Below are positions 17,517 through 26,100 of a DNA stretch of 64,000 nucleotides, in pieces. How positions within the stretch are numbered: position 1 is the stretch's first letter; every line of letters starts with the position of its first letter. The notes under the pieces were generated by a model. It was given only the letters and a program-made list of their open reading frames with translations. It was not told where the DNA came from and ran no database searches. Origin of the DNA: Thermoanaerobacterium butyriciformans (lineage in GTDB: Bacteria; Bacillota; Thermoanaerobacteria; Thermoanaerobacterales; Thermoanaerobacteraceae); assembly GCF_017874545.1 (NCBI RefSeq), contig NZ_JAGGLT010000013.1, forward strand, positions 1 through 64,000, in the 5' to 3' direction. The translations under genes were made by a program, and so were the position numbers.

Positions 17517-18368
17517 TTATTTCTCATTTAATTTGTAAGATGGTATTTCAACTGTCACATCGAAATATTTATTATCAATCTTTATGTTAATATCTCCATT
17601 ATATCTATATACTATGTCTTTAACAATAGATAATCCAGTTCCTCTTCCATAACCCTTTGTTGTAAAGCCACCATTTAAAATATTTCTTTTTACATCTTCA
17701 CTAATTTCAACACATGTATTTTTCACTATAAAAATGTAGTCAACTGGATCGCTTTTAATCACTACTTCTAATCTCTTATTATTCTTTAACCTATCACATT
17801 CTTCAATAGCGTTATCTAACAAATTTCCCAAAACTGAACAAATATCATTTGTTACTTTTTTTGAGCATTTTAAATCAACCATACATATAAAGTTCACCGA
17901 AATATTTTTCTCTATAGCAGAGCTTATTTTTGAATATAACAGCAAATCGATTATATCGTTTCCAGTATCTACTTTAATAAGGCTGTTGTTTATATCATCT
18001 ATATAATCCATTAAAAACTCTTGGGCATCCTCATACTTCATCTGTCTTATCAATCCATATAAGACTAAAATCTTATTTCTCAATTCATGTTTATTTTTCC
18101 TGTATAAGTTGTTTTGTTCTTCTATAAATCTTAGTTTAAAATCATTTATAATGTATTGATACTCGTTTTTACCATTTATATAAATCATCCTTATAATCGT
18201 AAAAACCAAGACATTTATAACTACAATCGTAAAAAATAAAAACGATTTAAAATCAGCCGGTATAATAATTTTCTGCCGATAATACATGCTATTGTTAAAC
18301 ATTAACGTTATAAAAATCATGTACATAAAAAATATCGCTATTATTTTGTTTAAACTTTTTCTTATCAT
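17517..18368 (-). CDS. sensor histidine kinase, GHKL type (AgrC-like)
   Basis: The 283-residue kinase has two membrane helices in the first 60 residues (KIIAIFFMYMIFITLMF; FLFFTIVVINVLVFTII), a helical segment with the likely phosphoryl-accepting His in KHELRNKI, and a GHKL ATPase domain with GNLLDNAIEEC and GRGTGLSIV. The ligand part is short, unlike AgrC or ComD with six or more helices. The start is ATG 18368 after GGGTGAT; a GTG at 18380 is possible. It is ten bases from the response-regulator stop. Confidence 0.9.
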   Translation of the reverse strand: MIRKSLNKIIAIFFMYMIFITLMFNNSMYYRQKIIIPADFKSFLFFTIVVINVLVFTIIRMIYINGKNEYQYIINDFKLRFIEEQNNLYRKNKHELRNKILVLYGLIRQMKYEDAQEFLMDYIDDINNSLIKVDTGNDIIDLLLYSKISSAIEKNISVNFICMVDLKCSKKVTNDICSVLGNLLDNAIEECDRLKNNKRLEVVIKSDPVDYIFIVKNTCVEISEDVKRNILNGGFTTKGYGRGTGLSIVKDIVYRYNGDINIKIDNKYFDVTVEIPSYKLNEK

Positions 18369-18389
18369 GGCATCACCCACAAAATTTCC

Positions 18390-19121
18390 CTAATTTGCTT
18401 CCATTTCAACCGGCTGGTTTAATATATCTTTAAGGCGATTCCTAAATTCATAGTACAGCTTCTTTGATAGATACGCTTTTTTATTTTTATTTCTAAAACT
18501 TATTTCTAAAGACGTTCTATTTACAGATTTTATAGAATATACCTTATACAAATTTACAATATAAGATCTGCTTGTCTTGAAAAAAATTTTTTTATTCAAG
18601 ATTTTATAAACATCACTTAGGGAAGTATTTGACAGAAAGTCCTCATATGTAGTGTAGAAAAAAGTCTTTTTTCGATTAGCTTCAATAAAGTATATATCAT
18701 TTGCATTGATAAGTTTTATATCATCACCACATCGTACTTCTATGAAATCTGAAGAATCGTTAAATTTTCTTTTTATTCTTTCTATCGTATTAAATAACCT
18801 ATCATAGTTTATAGGCTTTATTATATAATCAGCAGCATATAATTTCACCGCATCCTTTATATATTCCTCATATGACGTTATAAATATTATCTCTATGTTT
18901 GGAAGCAGGTCCCGTACATTTTTGACAACTTCTAAACCCGTCATTTTTGGAAGTTTTATATCTAAAATAGCTAATTCAGGTTTTACCTTTAATATAGCAT
19001 TTAACAAATCTCTTCCTTCGTCTGTGATGTATTCAACTTTCACATCGCTTATCCCCATAACTTTTCTGCTTATCTCTTTTCTAAGGGAATCTTCATCTTC
19101 AGCTATTACCGCTCTAATCAT
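18390..19121 (-). CDS. LytTR-family response regulator (AgrA-like)
   Basis: The 243-residue regulator has a receiver domain (acidic EDED near residue 8, phospho-Asp in LAILDIKLPKMTG, Lys in IIKPINYDR) and a C-terminal LytTR DNA-binding domain from about residue 135 (INANDIYFIEANRKKTFFYT, FFKTSRSYIVNLYKV). Its neighbours, two operator-promoters with 21-bp-period direct repeats, are the natural targets. One of them, 19319-19386, precedes this gene, which suggests autoactivation. Confidence 0.93.
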   Translation of the reverse strand: MIRAVIAEDEDSLRKEISRKVMGISDVKVEYITDEGRDLLNAILKVKPELAILDIKLPKMTGLEVVKNVRDLLPNIEIIFITSYEEYIKDAVKLYAADYIIKPINYDRLFNTIERIKRKFNDSSDFIEVRCGDDIKLINANDIYFIEANRKKTFFYTTYEDFLSNTSLSDVYKILNKKIFFKTSRSYIVNLYKVYSIKSVNRTSLEISFRNKNKKAYLSKKLYYEFRNRLKDILNQPVEMEAN

Positions 19122-19203
19122 AAAATCACATCCTTTTACAAATTCTCGAATAATATAAATATTCGATATTCTTAAAAAAAATCCTTCAAAAATACCAATT
19201 TAT

Positions 19204-19241
19204 GAAAAAATGAGAACAAGTCATACTCATTCCCATTTTTC
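19204..19241 (-). promoter_or_regulatory. long hairpin in the leader of the two-component operon
   Basis: On the minus strand GAAAAATGGGAATGAG pairs with CTTGTTCTCATTTTTTC around a seven-base loop, with one bulge. The U-rich 3' arm makes it terminator-like. It lies between promoter P1 and the regulator gene, so it could attenuate readthrough. Confidence 0.5.
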
Positions 19242-19318
19242 TCGTGTAGTATATATTAATTTTTATATATTTTACTTTTGCCCTTTTATTGTGTATAAAA
19301 TATATCTTTCTATATCAA

Positions 19319-19386
19319 ATTATATTACAATATTAGCAGAATTTTATGTATCCGGAACAAAAATGTATCTGTAGGGTACGAAAATG
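19319..19386 (-). promoter_or_regulatory. LytTR-type operator and promoter P1
   Basis: Direct repeats GGAACAAAAATG (19354-19365) and GGTACGAAAATG (19375-19386) start 21 bp apart. A perfect minus-strand TATAAT (19324-19319) follows after exactly 29 bases, the same as in P2 at 17448-17515. No -35 match exists. The transcript would run about 190 bases to the regulator gene at 19121. Confidence 0.75.
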
Positions 19387-19399
19387 CAACATAAAAATA

Positions 19400-20659
19400 T
19401 CAAAATATTGTATCTATGAATAATTTTACATTTAATGCAGCTATAATTATTCCTAAGGATATCAGTATTGCTTTACTGAATTTCCCATTTGCGTATTCAT
19501 TCATAACCTTCTTTGAAGAAGTCAGATAAATCTGTGTAAATACTGTTATTGGTAGCTGAATACTCAGTATCATCTGAGACAATATAAGCCCCTGAAACGG
19601 ATCTTTCAATAAAAATATCACAACAGTTGCAAGTATTAATGTAATAAATATTCCCATCTTAGTATGTTTATCTTTTATATTGTATGGTTCTTTAAATATA
19701 CCTGCAAAAATAGAACCACCCGCCATACCAGATGTGACAGTTGATGAAAAACCAGAAAACAAAAGGGCAATCGCGAATACAACTGATGCTCCACTGCCAA
19801 CGATTGGCTTCAACAACACTCCTGCTTGTTCAAGTTTATCAATGACTATCCCGTTCTCGAAAAATGTAGCAGCAGATAGAAGAATCATGGCACTATTTAT
19901 GGCCCATCCTATCACCATTGAAAACAGAGTATCAAGAAACTCATATTTAAGCTGCTTCTTTATAATAGATTTATCCTTTAGATTCCACTGTCTGCTTTGA
20001 ATTATCTCAGAATGCAAAAATAAGTTATGCGGCATGACAACTGCCCCCAAAACGCTCATGATAATCACTATAGAGTCTTTCGGAATAACCGGATTTACCC
20101 AGCTTAATACAGCCGTATTCCAATTGATTTTGACCAGATACAGCTCAAATAAAAATGAAAGACCTATAATGGAAACAAATCCAATTATTATTTTTTCAAG
20201 CCGTTTATACGAATTCGAATATAAAACAAAAGAAATCACTATTACTGATATGACTGTACCAACCTTTATTGGTATTTTAAACAACATGTTAAGTGCTATT
20301 GCAGTACCCAGAAGTTCTGCTGTAGATGTAGATATTGATGCAACTACGGCAGACAGCAAAATAATCTTTGAAAGCTTATTGTTTATAAAAATAGATGTAG
20401 CTTCAGAAAGACAATAACCTGTAGCTATTCCAAGGTGTGCCGCATTGTGCTGCAAAATGATAAGCATTACCGTAGACAATGTTATAACCCACAACAACTT
20501 ATAGCCATACATTGACCCTGCAGAAACATTTGTAGCCCAATTGCCGGGATCTATAAATCCTACCGTAACCAATATTCCTGGGCCAATGTATTTCATAAAA
20601 TCGATAAATGGAACGATGTTTTGATCTTCTTTTAAAAGATTATTTATGATTTTTTTCAT
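19400..20659 (-). CDS. mntH: Nramp-family manganese/iron transporter
   Basis: The 419-residue protein imports divalent metal ions, usually Mn2+ or Fe2+, with protons. It has the helix-1 metal motif FIDPGNWATN and the helix-6 motif VVMPHNLFLHS, whose Met and Asn/Asp side chains bind metal, and about eleven membrane helices. The start at 20659 follows GGAGG by five bases; a TTG at 20671 overlaps the ribosome site. No MntR-type operator was recognised in its short upstream gap. Confidence 0.93.
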   Translation of the reverse strand: MKKIINNLLKEDQNIVPFIDFMKYIGPGILVTVGFIDPGNWATNVSAGSMYGYKLLWVITLSTVMLIILQHNAAHLGIATGYCLSEATSIFINNKLSKIILLSAVVASISTSTAELLGTAIALNMLFKIPIKVGTVISVIVISFVLYSNSYKRLEKIIIGFVSIIGLSFLFELYLVKINWNTAVLSWVNPVIPKDSIVIIMSVLGAVVMPHNLFLHSEIIQSRQWNLKDKSIIKKQLKYEFLDTLFSMVIGWAINSAMILLSAATFFENGIVIDKLEQAGVLLKPIVGSGASVVFAIALLFSGFSSTVTSGMAGGSIFAGIFKEPYNIKDKHTKMGIFITLILATVVIFLLKDPFQGLILSQMILSIQLPITVFTQIYLTSSKKVMNEYANGKFSKAILISLGIIIAALNVKLFIDTIF

Positions 20660-20670
20660 TTGAACCTCCA

Positions 20671-20707
20671 ATATAAAAAAATAAACGGCTTAAATACCAT
20701 TTATTTT
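20671..20707 (-). terminator. weak terminator between rex and the Nramp gene
   Basis: AAATAAATGG and CCGTTTATTT pair, with a T run after the stem on the minus strand. The stem is AU-rich, so some readthrough into the transporter gene is likely. Confidence 0.5.
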
Positions 20708-21360
20708 TCTTCGACTTTATTTTTAAGCAATTTATCTTCATTTAAACGATAAGATAATGTCAACAAGCTGTCGCTTAAATGAACATTTTCTAGTATTACA
20801 TCGTCAGGAACATCCAAATCTATCGGAGAGAAGTTCCATATAGCCTTAATTCCTGCTTTAACCAATCTATCTGCCATAATCTGCGAGTTATCCTTTGGTA
20901 TGCACAATATTGCAATATCTATCTTATTTTTAGACAAAAAATCTTCTAACAATTCCACATCCATTATCTCTATATCTCTGATCTTAAGTCCAAACAATCT
21001 TGGATTAATATCGAATATTCCTTTTAAATTGAACCCGGTTCTTTCAAAATTTGTATAATTTGCAATAGCCTGTCCTAGATTACCAGCACCAATAATAATT
21101 GTACTGTACGTCTTATCAAGACCTAGTATCCTAGTCAAAGTATTGTACAATTCTTCTACATTATATCCGTACCCCTGCTGTCCAAAACCGCCGTAATTAT
21201 TGAGATCCTGCCTTATTTGTGATGCTGTAACACCCATCTTTTCACTTAATTCTCTGGATGAAATCCTTTTTACATCATTCTTTAATAATTCTTCTAAATA
21301 TCTATGATATCGCGGTAGCCTTCTTATTACCGGCATCGGTACTATTGGCTTTTTAGTCAT
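20701..21360 (-). CDS. rex: redox-sensing repressor Rex
   Basis: Rex senses the NADH/NAD+ ratio and represses fermentation genes when NADH is low. The 219-residue protein has the winged-helix domain (ISSRELSEKMGVTASQIRQDLNNYGGFGQQGYGY) and a Rossmann domain with GAGNLGQAIANY. The C-terminal domain-swapping helix (SLLTLSYRLNE) is present. A perfect sigma-A promoter lies upstream. Confidence 0.97.
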   Translation of the reverse strand: MTKKPIVPMPVIRRLPRYHRYLEELLKNDVKRISSRELSEKMGVTASQIRQDLNNYGGFGQQGYGYNVEELYNTLTRILGLDKTYSTIIIGAGNLGQAIANYTNFERTGFNLKGIFDINPRLFGLKIRDIEIMDVELLEDFLSKNKIDIAILCIPKDNSQIMADRLVKAGIKAIWNFSPIDLDVPDDVILENVHLSDSLLTLSYRLNEDKLLKNKVEEK

Positions 21361-21392
21361 AAAATCACCCCAGATAAAATCCTAATAATGAA

Positions 21393-21421
21393 ATTATATT
21401 ACATTGTAAATAATATGTCAA
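21393..21421 (-). promoter_or_regulatory. consensus promoter of rex
   Basis: TTGACA and TATAAT are separated by exactly 17 bases on the minus strand, both perfect consensus. No clear Rex operator (TTGTTAA with TTAACAA) overlaps it. Confidence 0.85.
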
Positions 21422-21439
21422 CCTGGAAATATCTATTTT

Positions 21440-22162
21440 TTACTTGTTAGACTCCCATTTATCATAATCACTATTCATAATAACAATGTCAACTCTCCTG
21501 TTAAGCTGTCTGTTTTTATCGCTATCATTTGGCACTATAGGCCTATACTCACCATAGCCTACGGCAGATATTTTAGCCGGATCAATCTTAACATCATTTA
21601 CAAGTATCTCCACAACGTTAGTAGCCCTTATGACTGACAGTTCCCAATTTGAATGAAACTGACTATTATTTATAGGTACATCATCTGTATGTCCCTCAAC
21701 ACGGATGTAATTTGGCATCGTCTTTAATATATTACCGATTTTTATTAATGTAGCTTTTTGATCTGGTTTTACATCTGCAGAACCAGTATCAAATAGTAAA
21801 GTATCGTTTAAACTTATTACAAAACCTCTCTCCTCAACTTTGTATGTGACCATGTCCTGCAGGTTGTTCTGCTTAATAAGCTTGTCTAATTGAGACTCTA
21901 TTGTATTGTTAGTGTTTGCATTATTTGCCGTTTTTATGCTATCAAGAATGCTATTTCCACTGTATTGTCCAACTACATAATTAGTACCATCAAAAGTTTT
22001 CCCTAAAGATGCAGCAATTTGTTGGAACTTTTGTGAGTTAACTGTACTTATGGTGTACAAAACTATAAAAAATATCATAAGTAATGTTATCATATCAGAA
22101 TACGTAAGCAGCCATCTTTCACTATTTTCTTTCTTTTCTTCATCATCATCATGCCTTATCAT
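21440..22162 (-). CDS. motB: flagellar motor stator protein MotB
   Basis: MotB anchors the stator to peptidoglycan. The product of about 240 residues has one membrane helix with the ion-carrying Asp in WLLTYSDMITLLMIFF and a C-terminal OmpA-like domain (YIRVEGHTDDVPI, LSVIRATNVVEIL). The likely start is ATG 22162 with GGTGA eight bases upstream; a GTG at 22174 is in frame. It overlaps the motA end by 14 bases, so translation is coupled. Confidence 0.95.
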   Translation of the reverse strand: MIRHDDDEEKKENSERWLLTYSDMITLLMIFFIVLYTISTVNSQKFQQIAASLGKTFDGTNYVVGQYSGNSILDSIKTANNANTNNTIESQLDKLIKQNNLQDMVTYKVEERGFVISLNDTLLFDTGSADVKPDQKATLIKIGNILKTMPNYIRVEGHTDDVPINNSQFHSNWELSVIRATNVVEILVNDVKIDPAKISAVGYGEYRPIVPNDSDKNRQLNRRVDIVIMNSDYDKWESNK

Positions 22163-22967
22163 CAGCAATTTCACCTTTCACGCTTTGTTCTTTTGAATTT
22201 GATTCAGATTCCCTTTCCACTACAAATGTTAACAACTTTTTCTCCACTATTTTAGGATTTTCACCAGCTTGCAACGAAAGACTGCCTTCCAAAATTATTT
22301 CCTTCTCTGTCCTCTTTATTTGAGCCTTATTTTTAAGTTTTTCTCCTATAGGTAGCCAAACAAGGTTTGCCATACTAACGCCATATAATGTGGCTATAAA
22401 AGCTACAGCTATTGAGGGACCCAGCTTATCTGGTTCACTTAAATTTCCCAAAACATGGACAAGTCCCATAACTGTACCTATGATACCCATAGTAGGAGAA
22501 TACCCACCGGCTGCTTCAAACATGCTGGCTTCTTTCTTCAATGCTTTATCTTCTATGTATATTCTGTTTTCCATAGTAGTTTTTATTAACTCGATGTCAG
22601 CACCATCTATAACTAGCTCTATACAATCTTTTAAAATGGGATCGTAATTTTTTATCTCATCAGACTGCAACTCCTGCTCCAAGCTCAATAATCCTTCGCT
22701 TCTGGCCTTTTGAGAAAGATAAACAAAATACTTAATTATATCTAAATACTTATTGCCTTCTTCTTTAAAAGCCTTGCCAATAAGTTTTGGCAATTTCAAT
22801 ATATCTTTCATTGAAAATGAAGTCATAGTAGCTCCTATAGTTCCGCCTAAAACTATAATTGCTGCCGATAAACCAATAAGAGATGCTACACTCCCACCTT
22901 CCAATACAAACGCAAAAATAAGTGAACCGAACCCTACAATTATTCCTAGTAATGTTGATAAATCCAT
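22149..22967 (-). CDS. motA: flagellar motor stator protein MotA
   Basis: The product of about 272 residues has the MotA layout of four membrane helices with a large cytoplasmic loop, and conserved motifs GGYSPTMGIIGTVMGLVHVL and IAVAFIATLYGVSMANLVWLPI. The start at 22967 gives the better spacing from GAGGTG; an ATG lies two codons upstream. With MotB it forms the ion-driven stator. It stands apart from other flagellar genes at 47911-50678. Confidence 0.95.
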   Translation of the reverse strand: MDLSTLLGIIVGFGSLIFAFVLEGGSVASLIGLSAAIIVLGGTIGATMTSFSMKDILKLPKLIGKAFKEEGNKYLDIIKYFVYLSQKARSEGLLSLEQELQSDEIKNYDPILKDCIELVIDGADIELIKTTMENRIYIEDKALKKEASMFEAAGGYSPTMGIIGTVMGLVHVLGNLSEPDKLGPSIAVAFIATLYGVSMANLVWLPIGEKLKNKAQIKRTEKEIILEGSLSLQAGENPKIVEKKLLTFVVERESESNSKEQSVKGEIADDKA

Positions 22968-23093
22968 ACTCATTCACCTCGTTAAATTTGACATATATAA
23001 TATCGGCAATGAATTAAGAAAAATTAAATCCCATTTACACTTTAAATTATATATAATCTTTGATATATTATATTATAACAGGAGGAATTTCAA

Positions 23094-24986
23094 ATGGCTA
23101 TAATAACAGCAAACAACGTAAGTTTATCGTACGGAATAAATACAATTCTAGAAAATATATCTTTTATCGTAAATGAAGGCGATAAAATCGGTGTTGTTGG
23201 AGATAACGGAGCTGGAAAATCAACGCTTTTTAAACTGATAGTAAAAGATTTGCAACCTGACAGTGGGAATATATCAATGCCTTCAATAACCGCAGGATAT
23301 CTTGAGCAAAACGCTTATATAGTAAGCGACAAGTCAATTTACGATGAAGTTAAAACGGTTTTTTTAGACATTATAAATCTTGAAAAGAACATCAAAGATT
23401 TAGAAAAGGAGATAGCCAGCACAAAAGATGAATCTAAACTAAATAAATTGCTTAATGATTATTCAAAACTTACAGATGAGTACAACAAACGAGAAGGATA
23501 TTCCATTGACAGCAGAGTTAGGGGAGTATTAATCGGGTTAGGATTTCAGCCTGTACAATTTGATACACCTGTTTCAGTATTAAGCGGTGGACAAAAGACA
23601 AGACTTATGCTGGCAAAAGCACTACTTAAAAATCCAGATGTGCTTCTTCTTGACGAGCCTACAAACCATCTTGACATACCTTCGATAGAATGGCTAGAGC
23701 AATACTTAAAGTTTTATAGAGGTACTGTTTTAGTCATATCTCATGACAGATTTTTTCTCGATAGGATCGCAAACAGAATATTCGAAATTGAAAATAAAAC
23801 ATTAAGATCGTATGAAGGTAATTATTCTGAATACATAAAGAAAAAAAATGAAGAGCTAAACGCCAAGATAAAAGCCTATGAAGAACAGCAAAAGGAAATA
23901 AAAAGAATTCAAGAAATGATAATGATACAAAAAAATCGGCGCCGTGAGAAATCTGTAAAAATGGCTGAAAGCAAACAGAAGCTCCTTGACAAAATGGAGA
24001 AAATCGATAAACCTGTAATAAATAATGACACAATTAAACTTTCGTTTGACTTTGATGAAAAAAGCGGAAATGATATATTGAAAGTTTCAAACCTCTCATT
24101 AAGTTTTGACAGGCCTATATTTCACGATATAAGCTTTGAAGTGTACAAAGGTGATCGAATTGCCATTCTAGGCCCTAATGGAGTAGGAAAAACATCCCTC
24201 CTTAAAATCATAGTTGGTGAATTAAAGAATTACGAAGGCCTCGTAAATCTGGGCACAAACGTCATCATCGGTTATTACCAGCAGGAATTTACAGATTTAA
24301 ATGATAATAAAACAATAATAGATGAAATATGGGATGAAAACCCTTATCTTTCTCAGACAGAAATAAGAACTTTGTTAGGCTCATTTCTGTTCAGCGGCGA
24401 TGACGTATTTAAAACAATAGGTACATTAAGCGGAGGCGAAAAGGCCCGCGTATCATTGTTGAAACTTATACTGTCAAAAGCAAATTTTCTCCTGCTGGAT
24501 GAGCCTACAAACCACCTTGATTTAAAATCAAAAGAAGTACTTGAAAAGGCATTATTGGATTTTGGCGGTACGCTTTTATTTGTATCACACGATAGATACT
24601 TTATAGACAAAATAGCAACAAAAGTATTGGAACTATCAAGTGATTCTATAAAAGAATATTACGGAAATTACTCATACTATGTGGAAAAGAAAAATGAGAA
24701 TAATACATCTGAAGAAGAGCAGGAAAAAAAGACAAAGACGCAAATTAAAAATGAAAAAATCCGGGAAAGGCTAAAACAAAAAGAGGCCAAAAAGCAAAAA
24801 GAATACTTATCAAGTATTGAAAATGAAATAATCGAGACTGAAGATATGATAAAAGAACTGGAAGAAAAAATGTGCGATCCTGATATATATAAAAGCGGAG
24901 AAATCATTGATACGCAGTCAAAATACAACATGTTAAAGGAAAAATTAGAAAATCTATATGAAGAATGGGAAAAATTAAGCGGGTAA
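23094..24986 (+). CDS. ABC-F family ATPase (YdiF/Uup type)
   Basis: The 630-residue protein has two ATPase domains: Walker A GDNGAGKST with signature LSGGQKTRLMLAKAL, and GPNGVGKTS with LSGGEKARVSLLKL. Between them lies the charged ABC-F linker (about residues 250-310). There are no membrane segments. A C-terminal coiled coil (KTKTQIKNEKIRERLKQKE) places it near YdiF/Uup. ABC-F proteins act on ribosomes, in translation control or antibiotic protection. GGAGG lies before the ATG. Confidence 0.95.
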   Translation: MAIITANNVSLSYGINTILENISFIVNEGDKIGVVGDNGAGKSTLFKLIVKDLQPDSGNISMPSITAGYLEQNAYIVSDKSIYDEVKTVFLDIINLEKNIKDLEKEIASTKDESKLNKLLNDYSKLTDEYNKREGYSIDSRVRGVLIGLGFQPVQFDTPVSVLSGGQKTRLMLAKALLKNPDVLLLDEPTNHLDIPSIEWLEQYLKFYRGTVLVISHDRFFLDRIANRIFEIENKTLRSYEGNYSEYIKKKNEELNAKIKAYEEQQKEIKRIQEMIMIQKNRRREKSVKMAESKQKLLDKMEKIDKPVINNDTIKLSFDFDEKSGNDILKVSNLSLSFDRPIFHDISFEVYKGDRIAILGPNGVGKTSLLKIIVGELKNYEGLVNLGTNVIIGYYQQEFTDLNDNKTIIDEIWDENPYLSQTEIRTLLGSFLFSGDDVFKTIGTLSGGEKARVSLLKLILSKANFLLLDEPTNHLDLKSKEVLEKALLDFGGTLLFVSHDRYFIDKIATKVLELSSDSIKEYYGNYSYYVEKKNENNTSEEEQEKKTKTQIKNEKIRERLKQKEAKKQKEYLSSIENEIIETEDMIKELEEKMCDPDIYKSGEIIDTQSKYNMLKEKLENLYEEWEKLSG

Positions 24987-25000
24987 GTACCCGCTTTAAT
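24972..25000 (+). terminator. bidirectional terminator between convergent genes
   Basis: AAGCGGGT and ACCCGCTT form an 8-bp stem at the end of the ABC-F gene. The minus-strand tail is TAATTTTT, which also serves the dehydrogenase gene. Confidence 0.75.
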
Positions 25001-25949
25001 ATTGCTTTTCTAAATCGACTCGATTTACAAAGTCTCCGTCACCTAAATAAGCTTTTATGTTATGCTTTATTATCTCAATTCCCCTTTCCATGTAATGAGG
25101 TGATATGCCAGCAGTATGTGGCGTTATAATGACATTCTCCATATCCCAAAGAGGACTTTCTTTTGAAAGAGGCTCTTCCTCAAAAACATCCAGTGCAGCA
25201 CCCCTTATAGTCTTATTTTTCAATGCATCTATCAAAGAAGATTCATATACGACTTTTCCTCTGCCGATATTTATGAAAACAGCGTCATTTTTCATATTTT
25301 TAAAGAAATCTTTGCCCAGCAGATGATATGTGTCATCAGTCAATGGAAGGGCACAAATTACATAATCAGCTTTTGAAACTGCAAAAATCATATTTTCATT
25401 TGTATACATTTTATCCACAAACTGACTTGCCTTACCTGACTTTCTGACACCTATTGTCTTCATTCCAAACTCTCTGGCTATTCTTGATATTTCTTCCCCT
25501 ATGCTTCCGACACCCAGTATACAAACAGTCTTGCCATATAATTCTGAAACTCTTACAGACTTGTCCCATTCCCTGTTCATTTGCTTTCTAATAAAGTAAT
25601 TTAATCCTCTTTCAAACAAAAGCATGTATCCTAAAACTTGCTCCGATATTTGATACTTATGGATTCCTTTTGAATTAGTCAATATGATTTTGCGCTCTTT
25701 TAATACATCAAACGGCATTGCATCAGCACCAGCGCTTAACAGATGAATCCATTTAAGATTTTCGGCGTTATGTATAAATTCAGCGTCTGCATCACCATCA
25801 AAACAAACTAATACTTCTGTGCCTTTTATATACTTGTAAGCATCTTTTTTATCATCCAAGCAAATCACATTAAACTGTGGTGCAATTTTTTGTATTTCTT
25901 CTATATACCTGATATTTACTTTTGATAAAAAGAGTATGTCTTTCATCAT
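24996..25949 (-). CDS. D-2-hydroxyacid dehydrogenase
   Basis: The 317-residue enzyme is a D-isomer-specific 2-hydroxyacid dehydrogenase. It has the NAD motif GVGSIGEEISRIA, catalytic Arg in ICALPLTDDTYHLLG region, INIGRGKVV, Glu in DVFEEEPL and catalytic His in ITPHTAG. Substrate cannot be told from sequence alone; phosphoglycerate dehydrogenase is less likely because the C-terminal regulatory domain is missing. Its upstream gap holds the DnaA-box cluster at 26002-26084. Confidence 0.92.
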   Translation of the reverse strand: MMKDILFLSKVNIRYIEEIQKIAPQFNVICLDDKKDAYKYIKGTEVLVCFDGDADAEFIHNAENLKWIHLLSAGADAMPFDVLKERKIILTNSKGIHKYQISEQVLGYMLLFERGLNYFIRKQMNREWDKSVRVSELYGKTVCILGVGSIGEEISRIAREFGMKTIGVRKSGKASQFVDKMYTNENMIFAVSKADYVICALPLTDDTYHLLGKDFFKNMKNDAVFINIGRGKVVYESSLIDALKNKTIRGAALDVFEEEPLSKESPLWDMENVIITPHTAGISPHYMERGIEIIKHNIKAYLGDGDFVNRVDLEKQY

Positions 25950-26001
25950 AAACGCTCCTTTCTAATTTCCATTTCATTACATAATATCCAATGTATTTAA
26001 G

Positions 26002-26084
26002 TTAGTCACAGTATCCACAAAGTTATCCACAATTATGGAACACCAATATCCAATATTTAAAGACAATTTTCCACAATATACACA
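26002..26084 (+). promoter_or_regulatory. cluster of five DnaA-box-like sites
   Basis: Five same-strand 9-mers resemble TTWTNCACA: TTAGTCACA (26002), GTATCCACA (26011), TTATCCACA (26023, perfect), TTTTCCACA (26067, perfect to the relaxed consensus) and ATATACACA (26076). Spacing is 9, 12, 44 and 9. They fill the gap between tsaD and the dehydrogenase gene and lie upstream of the latter. Their role may be DnaA titration, or control of the dehydrogenase. Confidence 0.65.
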
Positions 26085-26100
26085 GATTTTTCGTCAACAA

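Noticed and set aside
26002-26084. Chromosomal replication origin
   Set aside because: DnaA boxes are present, but there is no dnaA, dnaN, gyrB or rpmH and no obvious AT-rich unwinding region with 13-mers.
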